In this document: piece by piece, positions 7,121 to 11,538 of the stretch
How positions within the stretch are numbered: the first letter of the stretch is position 1
How the letters are laid out: each line of letters begins with the position of its first letter
Source: Akkermansiaceae bacterium
GTDB lineage: Bacteria > Verrucomicrobiota > Verrucomicrobiia > Verrucomicrobiales > Akkermansiaceae
Direction of reading: 5' to 3'
Assembly: GCA_014379305.1 (NCBI GenBank)
Contig: JACMMB010000161.1
Span: 1 to 11,538, forward strand
Length of the DNA stretch: 11,538 nt
Notes under the pieces: generated by a model
Told to the model about the DNA's origin: nothing
The model's input: only the letters and a program-made list of their open reading frames with translations
The model's database searches: none
Program-made: the position numbers and the translations under genes

Positions 7121-9133
7121 CTAGTCGAGTGAGTCTGCCAGCAACATTTCAATCCCCGTTTCCGGAAACCGATCACGCTTGCTCACATCAATTTCGGTTG
7201 ATTCCGCTTTGGCGCGTGCAAGGCTTTCATCATAACATTTCGCCATGAATTCCTCGAATTGGATCAACTCCATGCGGCCATCGTGATGTTCTACAATGGC
7301 CGTTAGACTTTCCACCCAATCGCCGGAATTCAGGTAGTGAATGTCGCCGACCTGCTTGTCTTCCGGCGTGTGGATATGGCCGCAGATAATGCCATCGCAC
7401 TTCTTGTGACGCGCGAGGTCCTGCAAGAGCTCCTCATATTTATCCACGAAGCTGACTGCGGACTTGACCTTGGCCTTCACGCGTTTGCTGAGTGAAAAAT
7501 ACTCCTTCCCGCGCCATGCACGCCATTGGTTGTAAAGGCGGTTGATATGCAGAAGCGTATCGTAGCCAACGGACCCGAGAGAGGCGAGCCACTTGTGATT
7601 CGTCGAAACACTGTCGAAGCCATCTCCATGAACGACCAGATAACGCTTCTTGTTCGGAGTGATGTGAATGTGCTCCTTGGTGAAACTTATTTTACCAAAG
7701 GCGAGCGGCAGGAACCGCTCAAGAATATCATCGTGATTCCCCCGCAAATATATAACCTCGGTATGATCGCGCTCGGTCATTTTAAGGATTTTTCGAATGA
7801 CCCGACTATGGCGCGGCAGCCACTTGGCTCCTCTTTTCAAGGCCCAGCCATCGACGATATCGCCGTTGAGGACAAGTTTCTCACAACGTATCTGCTTGAG
7901 GAAATCGACTACTTCGCTGGCTTTGCTGTCCGGTGTACCCAGATGGATGTCGGAAAGAAACACGGTGCGGAATGATACTTTCCTGCGCTTTCCTAACTTC
8001 GGAAGCTTCACATATTTGCCACGCTTCATGTCTGCCTTGCCCGAGATTGCATCCAATCGATATTCAAATTCCTCAATCACCCTATCCCAACCTTGGACCA
8101 ACGCGGCTTCTCGTGCCGCTTGTCCGATGCCGTGACCCAGGCGAAGCGCGATGGATGCTTTTGCTTCGCCAATAAAAGCATCAGCATCCCCTTTCTTCGC
8201 TTTCAAACCGTTCTCGCCGTGTTTCACAAATCTGGCTGCGGCCGCGTAATCATAACAAACCGTCACCAGTCCGCTCGCCATGCCTTCTAAAACCACATTT
8301 CCAAATGTTTCAGTCTCGCTTGGAAAAAGCAGGACATCCGCAGAGGCATAATGCCTTGCCAAGTCCTCTCCAATTTGGGTTCCCACAAAATGGATCCATG
8401 GATTTTTCGCCTGTAATTTTTCGCGCACCGGACCATCACCGACAACGACACAACGCAGATCCGGAACCGACTCGCGCATTCCTTCGAAGGCACGGATCGC
8501 AAGATCAAGGTTTTTCTCCGCAGCCACCCGACCCACCACCATTGCCACTAACGCGCCCGGCCTTGCACCCCACTCGGCACGCAGGCACTCACAGCGTTTC
8601 GCCGGATGAAACAATTGCGCATCCACGCCCCGGCCTAACAGATAAACCTCCTCGAAGCCCTCTGCCTTCAATTTCTCCACCAGCTCCGGGGACGGCGCCA
8701 GGGTACAATCCGCCCGTCCGTGGAAGCGCTTGAGATAGGCCATTGCCATCGGCTGCAATCCCCCGAGGCTGTAACGCTCCATGTATTCGTGAAAATTGGT
8801 ATGGAAGCCAGTGGCCACAGGGATGCCAAGGGCTTTCGCCGCCTTCACCGCTGACTTCCCAAGCGGACTCTGCGTGGCAACGTAAATCGCATCCGGGCGT
8901 TTTTTCATCCAGCGCTTTCGCAACTTGAACGGTCCTGGCAGTCCAACGCGCACCTCCTTGTAGCCTGGCAGGGGCACCGACGCGGCCACCGTTTCCCCAC
9001 GCTTGCCCTCGCCTGTCCTGATTACGTGAACCCGGTGCCCCCGGTTCCGTAAACCTTCGCTCAATCTGCCGAGGGTCATTGCAACTCCGTTCACATCCGG
9101 CGCAAAGGTGTCCGTCACGATGTCAATTTTCAT
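7121..9133 (-). CDS. Fused GT4 glycosyltransferase and PlcP-like metallophosphoesterase (putative lipid-remodelling enzyme)
   Basis: The 670-residue protein has two complete domains. Residues 1 to about 360 are a GT-B fold, family GT4 glycosyltransferase: TDTFAPDVNGVAMTL (7-21) in the N-terminal lobe, GFHTNFHEY (109-117), VVGRVAAEKN (199-208), and the donor-binding E-x7-E pair Glu275/Glu283 in SETETFGNVVLEG. Residues about 385-628 are a calcineurin-like metallophosphoesterase with all metal ligands: SDIHLG (394-399), NGDIVDGW (423-430), RGNHDD (464-469), HGDGFD (502-507), GHIH (585-588), then YLNSGDWVESLTAIVEH (600-616). GNHDD and HGDGFD replace the GNRDF and HGDTLCTDD motifs of LpxH, so it is not a typical LpxH. 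The pattern fits PlcP, which cleaves phospholipids to diacylglycerol under phosphate limitation. The first domain fits Agt, which glycosylates diacylglycerol. In alphaproteobacteria these are separate neighbouring genes. No signal peptide is seen, so it should act at the cytoplasmic membrane face. Met369 (position 8029) could allow an internal start. The domain calls are firm; the substrates are inferred. Confidence 0.9.
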   Translation of the reverse strand: MKIDIVTDTFAPDVNGVAMTLGRLSEGLRNRGHRVHVIRTGEGKRGETVAASVPLPGYKEVRVGLPGPFKLRKRWMKKRPDAIYVATQSPLGKSAVKAAKALGIPVATGFHTNFHEYMERYSLGGLQPMAMAYLKRFHGRADCTLAPSPELVEKLKAEGFEEVYLLGRGVDAQLFHPAKRCECLRAEWGARPGALVAMVVGRVAAEKNLDLAIRAFEGMRESVPDLRCVVVGDGPVREKLQAKNPWIHFVGTQIGEDLARHYASADVLLFPSETETFGNVVLEGMASGLVTVCYDYAAAARFVKHGENGLKAKKGDADAFIGEAKASIALRLGHGIGQAAREAALVQGWDRVIEEFEYRLDAISGKADMKRGKYVKLPKLGKRRKVSFRTVFLSDIHLGTPDSKASEVVDFLKQIRCEKLVLNGDIVDGWALKRGAKWLPRHSRVIRKILKMTERDHTEVIYLRGNHDDILERFLPLAFGKISFTKEHIHITPNKKRYLVVHGDGFDSVSTNHKWLASLGSVGYDTLLHINRLYNQWRAWRGKEYFSLSKRVKAKVKSAVSFVDKYEELLQDLARHKKCDGIICGHIHTPEDKQVGDIHYLNSGDWVESLTAIVEHHDGRMELIQFEEFMAKCYDESLARAKAESTEIDVSKRDRFPETGIEMLLADSLD

Positions 9134-9205
9134 AAGTTGTCAGGAAATATTTACTATTTCCGCTATTACAAAACCCGAATCATCACAACGAAACACCTAT
9201 TTTCC

Positions 9206-9223
9206 GGTGACGGATTCGTCACC
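9206..9223. promoter_or_regulatory. 18-bp palindrome upstream of the glycosyltransferase-phosphoesterase gene
   Basis: GGTGACG-GATT-CGTCACC is a perfect 7+4+7 inverted repeat in the 166-bp gap between recA and the two-domain gene, 72 bp before that gene's ATG. Its core GTGAC-N6-GTCAC is the same as the core of the pstS-upstream site, with the same 11-bp centre spacing. It has no adjoining T-run in either direction, so a Rho-independent terminator for recA is less likely than an operator. I infer a shared regulator, plausibly PhoB. Confidence 0.45.
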
Positions 9224-9299
9224 CGTCAATCCTCCAAGCAATTGGAAGCTGTGGAAGCGAGTGTTTACCGAAAAGCGGTTGGCTGGGAGAGCAGCTGAA

Positions 9300-10352
9300 C
9301 TACGACTTTTTCCTCGTCTTCGCCGTTTCCATGCCTTCTTTGACCTTGGCTTCGATGTCATCGTAGAGATTCTGATCCGCCTTGAGGACGTCTTTGGCGG
9401 CATCCCGTCCTTGGGCAAGCTGGGCTCCATCATAGGAAAACCACGAACCACGCTTTTGAACAATTTCCATTTCCAGCGCAAGGTCGAGAAGTGAACCGGT
9501 GGAAGATATCCCCTCATTGTACATGATATCGAATTCCGCCTCGGTGAATGGCGGGGCAACTTTGTTTTTCACCACTTTTATTTTCGTACGGCTTCCTATG
9601 ACAGTACCGTCTGTCGCTTTGATTTGGCCGATCCGGCGAATATCAATTCGCATGGATGAGAAGAATTTCAACGCCCGCCCGCCCGGTGTCGTCTCCGGAT
9701 TTCCAAACATAACCCCGATTTTTTCGCGGATCTGATTGGTGAAAATACACACTGTCCTGGCTTTGGAGATAAAGGCGGTAAGCTTGCGCATTGCCGCGCT
9801 CATCAGCCGGGCTTGGGCACCCACGGTTGAATCTCCGATTTCGCCATCAAGCTCCTGTTTCGTGACCAGGGCGGCGACGGAATCGAGAACAATCACATCA
9901 ATCGCGTTGGAACGGATGAGCGCCTCGCAAATTTGTAATGCCTCCTCGCCGGATGACGGCTGGGAAACGAGAAGATCATCCAGATTCACCCCCAGCTTGC
10001 GGGCATATTGCGGATCAAGGGCGTGCTCCACATCGATGAATGCTGCTAGCCCCCCGCGCTTTTGCGCTTGTGCGATTGCTGTCAGTGTCAGCGTTGTTTT
10101 TCCCGAAGACTCGGGTCCGAACACCTCGATGATTCTTCCCCGCGGAAACCCCCCAACACCCAGCGCTCGATCAATGAGAAGATTTCCTGTTGGGATGACA
10201 TCAACATCCACCCGGTGCTCATCGCCCATGCGCATGATCGCCGCCTCTCCGAATTCCTTGTGAATCTGGGAAATGGCGAGATCGAGATTCCGCTTGCGGG
10301 TTTCCTGAAGTTTTTCCGTTGCTGCGTTATCCGCGCTCGATTTGGTAGCCAT
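9300..10352 (-). CDS. recA: RecA recombinase
   Basis: This is a full-length 350-residue RecA, the ATP-dependent strand-exchange protein that also triggers LexA self-cleavage in the SOS response. Walker A is GPESSGKT (79-86), catalytic Glu109 lies in FIDVEHALDP, and Walker B is VIVLDS (153-158). Loop L1 lies around STVGAQARLMSAAMRK (175-190), and loop L2 follows TNQIREKIGVMFGNPE with the ATP-sensing Gln207. The lysine- and arginine-rich tail is common in RecA. I chose ATG 10352 because MATKSS begins a typical RecA N-terminus. The frame continues 26 residues further upstream to 10430, but that stretch is cysteine-rich, unlike RecA, and covers the LexA operator. No Shine-Dalgarno is visible. The gene stands alone, 166 bp from the next gene, and should be SOS-inducible through the LexA box 46 bp upstream. 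Confidence 0.98.
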   Translation of the reverse strand: MATKSSADNAATEKLQETRKRNLDLAISQIHKEFGEAAIMRMGDEHRVDVDVIPTGNLLIDRALGVGGFPRGRIIEVFGPESSGKTTLTLTAIAQAQKRGGLAAFIDVEHALDPQYARKLGVNLDDLLVSQPSSGEEALQICEALIRSNAIDVIVLDSVAALVTKQELDGEIGDSTVGAQARLMSAAMRKLTAFISKARTVCIFTNQIREKIGVMFGNPETTPGGRALKFFSSMRIDIRRIGQIKATDGTVIGSRTKIKVVKNKVAPPFTEAEFDIMYNEGISSTGSLLDLALEMEIVQKRGSWFSYDGAQLAQGRDAAKDVLKADQNLYDDIEAKVKEGMETAKTRKKS

Positions 10353-10398
10353 GGCAATAAGATGTCGAAACGCTGATTCTTTGGCAAGATGAAAAAGA

Positions 10399-10412
10399 TG
10401 TTCACAGGAACA
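10399..10412. promoter_or_regulatory. LexA box (SOS operator) of recA, verrucomicrobial type
   Basis: TGTTC-ACAG-GAACA is a perfect palindrome with 5-bp arms and a 4-bp spacer, 46 bp before the recA ATG. It matches exactly the consensus TGTTC-N4-GAACA described for LexA of Verrucomicrobia, which was tested on the recA promoter of Verrucomicrobium spinosum. It differs from the boxes of Gammaproteobacteria (CTGT-N8-ACAG), Firmicutes (CGAAC-N4-GTTCG) and Alphaproteobacteria (GTTC-N7-GTTC). It therefore marks both the regulation of recA and the likely phylum. Confidence 0.85.
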
Positions 10413-10526
10413 AAAAAATGTCCTTACCATCGCTTTACAAAGTTGGCTTTGAAATCAGAAGCGGAATACTTGCTATCATCCTGATAGGGCAATCTCCATT
10501 GATAAATGCCAGCACTTAAAATCGCG

Positions 10527-10558
10527 AAGGCGCGAATCCGTTTCCAGATCCGCGCCTT
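10527..10558 (-). terminator. GC-rich hairpin, probable terminator downstream of the peroxiredoxin gene
   Basis: On the minus-strand transcript AAGGCGCGGAUC and GAUUCGCGCCUU pair over 12 positions (one G-U) around an 8-nt loop. The stem is followed after six bases (CGCGAU) only by a short UUUU, so a Rho-independent terminator is plausible but not classical. It lies 138 bp after the peroxiredoxin stop and about 115 bp before the LexA box, where leftward read-through into recA would have to be stopped. Confidence 0.5.
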
Positions 10559-10650
10559 ACTGTCCTTGCTGTCTCAGAGATAACCGAGCTTTCCCCCCGG
10601 AAGACTCAGTTACTCCGGCTCTTGCAGAGAACAGTGCTAAAGTCGCAGTA
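10559..10650 (-). ncRNA. Possible structured RNA or 3' untranslated structure
   Basis: On the minus strand ACUGUUC (10629-10635) can pair with GGACAGU (10559-10565). This would enclose a nested arm in which GAGC (10621-10618) pairs GCUC (10589-10586) and CGGA (10617-10614) pairs UCCG (10601-10598). The outer helix directly abuts the hairpin at 10527-10558, and an AT-rich segment lies just upstream. That layout (AT-rich start, folded body, terminator-like hairpin) fits a small RNA of about 125 nt, but it also fits the 3' end of the peroxiredoxin transcript. I recognise no known RNA family, including 6S, SRP, tmRNA and the common riboswitches. Confidence 0.22.
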
Positions 10651-10695
10651 TTTTAGTTTTTGTAAATAGTAAAGTTAGCTTTATTTCAAATATTT

Positions 10696-11187
10696 TCATA
10701 AGTCCGCAATCGCCTGTTTGAGTGCTTCAAAATCAGGCATGTCCTTCGGGTGTTCTTTGACATCAACAAACCGAACCACTCCTGCTTTATCGATCAGGAA
10801 AGCGGATCGTTTCGCGACACCTCCCATAATCAAATTCGCTTCGGGTAAAAATTGCTCGTAAGCGACGCCGTATGCCTTGGCGACTTCGTGTTCGTAATCA
10901 CTCAATAACGGCACGGTAATACCTTCTTTCTGCGCCCAGATTTCCTGTGCGAACGGATTGTCTCCCGAGATTGCGAAGATCTTCGCATCAAGCGCTTCGT
11001 AATCCTTAATGCCTGTGGAAATATCGCACAGCTCGGTCGTGCAGGTGCCCGTGAATGCCATCGGCACGAAGAGCAACACAATGTTGGATTTCCCGATGTG
11101 GTCGCTCAGCTTGACCAGCTGCGGACCTTCGGCGGTTTTGGTAACTAGTGTGAAATCGACTGCTTGATCGCCTGTTTTGATGGACAT
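10696..11187 (-). CDS. AhpE/PrxQ-like peroxiredoxin
   Basis: From ATG 11187 the product has 163 residues, the normal length of a one-domain thioredoxin-fold peroxiredoxin that reduces hydrogen peroxide or organic peroxides in the cytoplasm. The N-terminus MSIKTGDQAVDFTL is the standard family opening. The active site is P42-x3-T46-x2-C49, with peroxidatic Cys49. Cys54 lies five residues further on (C-x4-C), as in PrxQ types with a resolving cysteine, and Arg127 in KRSAFLID completes the catalytic set. Spacing such as FAISGDNPFAQEIWAQ and the short C-terminus resemble AhpE. The same open frame continues upstream without a stop into the pseudouridine synthase, so the protein may be made as the C-terminal part of a fusion. 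No Shine-Dalgarno precedes ATG 11187, but most genes here lack one, so this does not decide the matter. Confidence 0.88.
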   Translation of the reverse strand: MSIKTGDQAVDFTLVTKTAEGPQLVKLSDHIGKSNIVLLFVPMAFTGTCTTELCDISTGIKDYEALDAKIFAISGDNPFAQEIWAQKEGITVPLLSDYEHEVAKAYGVAYEQFLPEANLIMGGVAKRSAFLIDKAGVVRFVDVKEHPKDMPDFEALKQAIADL

Positions 11188-11538
11188 GATTTTGATTGAG
11201 GTTGTGTTGATGTGACGGCCCACTCTAGCCCGGTAGTTCTGCCGGTCAATCCCGTCTGGAGCATAGCCACCTGCAAAGTTTCCGAAGAGCATGGCCTTCT
11301 CCTCTTCAGTCACAATCCGCCACTCGCCCTCGGGCAAATCTTCCGGTAATTCCAGCCCGCCAATGGAAATTCTTCGCAGGCCGGTCACATGATTCCCCAA
11401 CGCTGCGAACATTCGCCGGACCTGATGGTATCGCCCCTCGTGTAAAATCACCTTCGCCTCCTTTTCTCCCATTGCCTCGAAGCCTGCCGCCAGCAGGGGC
11501 TTGGTCTCACTTTCTAACACCATTTCCCCCGACCCAAA
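11188..11538 (-). CDS. RsuA/RluB-family pseudouridine synthase, C-terminal part (cut by window edge, no stop before the peroxiredoxin)
   Basis: The frame is open at the right edge. The first residues (FGSGEMVLESETKPLLAAGF) match the region after the catalytic core of RsuA/RluB/RluE enzymes, which convert specific uridines of ribosomal RNA to pseudouridine. The family motif HEGRYHQVRRMFAALGNHV (residues 28-46 counted from the ATG at 11523) and the following GLRRISIGGL are clear. The catalytic Asp and the S4 domain would lie outside the window. Recognisable homology ends near EGEWRIVTEEEKAMLFG (about 11281). The next about 31 codons (to 11188) read through with no stop and resemble nothing I know; the peroxiredoxin then starts in the same frame. 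The ATG at 11523 is internal to the domain and is not the true start. Which RsuA subgroup this is cannot be told from this part. Confidence 0.85.

Larger units (their letters stand above)
10413..10695. other. Intergenic region between recA operator and peroxiredoxin gene
   Basis: This non-coding stretch has three parts. Positions about 10644-10695 are strongly AT-rich and could hold a leftward promoter or simply the 3' untranslated end of the peroxiredoxin gene; I could not settle on -35 and -10 boxes. Positions about 10527-10635 are GC-richer and rich in complementary segments. Positions 10413-10526 contain the recA upstream region, in which I see no further clear motif. No tRNA, CRISPR or insertion-sequence remnant is visible. 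Confidence 0.5.

Noticed and set aside
7121..9133. Stop-codon reassignment as an explanation for two in-frame fusions in one window
   Set aside because: TAA, TGA and TAG all end recognisable genes here at the expected places (for example TAA for pstS, TGA for the first pstB, TAG for recA), so the standard code holds.
7121..9133. Lipid A enzyme LpxH as the identity of the phosphoesterase domain
   Set aside because: The LpxH signatures GNRDF and HGDTLCTDD are absent and replaced by GNHDD and HGDGFD, and the C-terminal GDWVESLTAIVEH block fits PlcP-type proteins. It remains a fallback if phylogeny disagrees.
9206..9223. Rho-independent terminator of recA
   Set aside because: The palindrome has only a 7-bp stem and no T-run on either side, and it shares its core with the site upstream of pstS, which favours an operator.
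10353..10430. 26-residue N-terminal extension of RecA
   Set aside because: It is cysteine-rich, not RecA-like, and would place the LexA box inside the coding region. ATG 10352 gives a standard 350-residue RecA.

Overview
The window looks like a chromosomal segment from a Gram-negative bacterium of the phylum Verrucomicrobia. The best clue is the operator ahead of recA. It is TGTTC-ACAG-GAACA, an exact match to the 14-bp palindrome TGTTC-N4-GAACA known as the verrucomicrobial LexA box. A moderate GC content, a secreted phosphate-binding protein with a Sec signal peptide and mostly Shine-Dalgarno-free starts agree with this but do not prove it. All supportable genes lie on the minus strand, so transcription runs from high to low coordinates. 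TAA, TGA and TAG all terminate genes here, so the standard code applies.

From the right edge leftward: (1) the C-terminal part of an RsuA/RluB-type pseudouridine synthase runs, with no stop codon, straight into a complete AhpE/PrxQ-like peroxiredoxin (10696-11538). (2) A 343-bp intergenic stretch holds an AT-rich segment, a possible structured RNA, a strong GC-rich hairpin (10527-10558) and the LexA box (10399-10412). (3) recA (9300-10352) is ordinary. (4) A 670-residue two-domain protein (7121-9133) joins a GT4 glycosyltransferase to a metallophosphoesterase. (5) A complete high-affinity phosphate uptake operon follows: pstS, pstC, pstA, pstB, pstB and a phoU that is cut by the left edge (1-6999).

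The most interesting part is the two-domain protein and its neighbourhood. Both domains resemble the separate enzymes Agt (diacylglycerol glycosyltransferase) and PlcP (phospholipase C-type metallophosphoesterase). Those enzymes replace membrane phospholipids with glycolipids when phosphate is short. Here they form one chain encoded directly upstream of the pst operon. The non-coding regions ahead of the fusion gene and ahead of pstS share the motif GTGAC-N6-GTCAC. Its 11-bp spacing equals the repeat period of a Pho box. I infer a phosphate-starvation locus in which one arm scavenges phosphate (PstSCAB/PhoU) and the other frees phosphate from phospholipid head groups and caps the resulting diacylglycerol with sugar.

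The Pst system itself is of the enlarged type. PstC carries a periplasmic domain of about 380 residues that looks like a beta-propeller. PstA carries an N-terminal periplasmic domain with a coiled-coil stretch. There are also two complete ATPase subunits.
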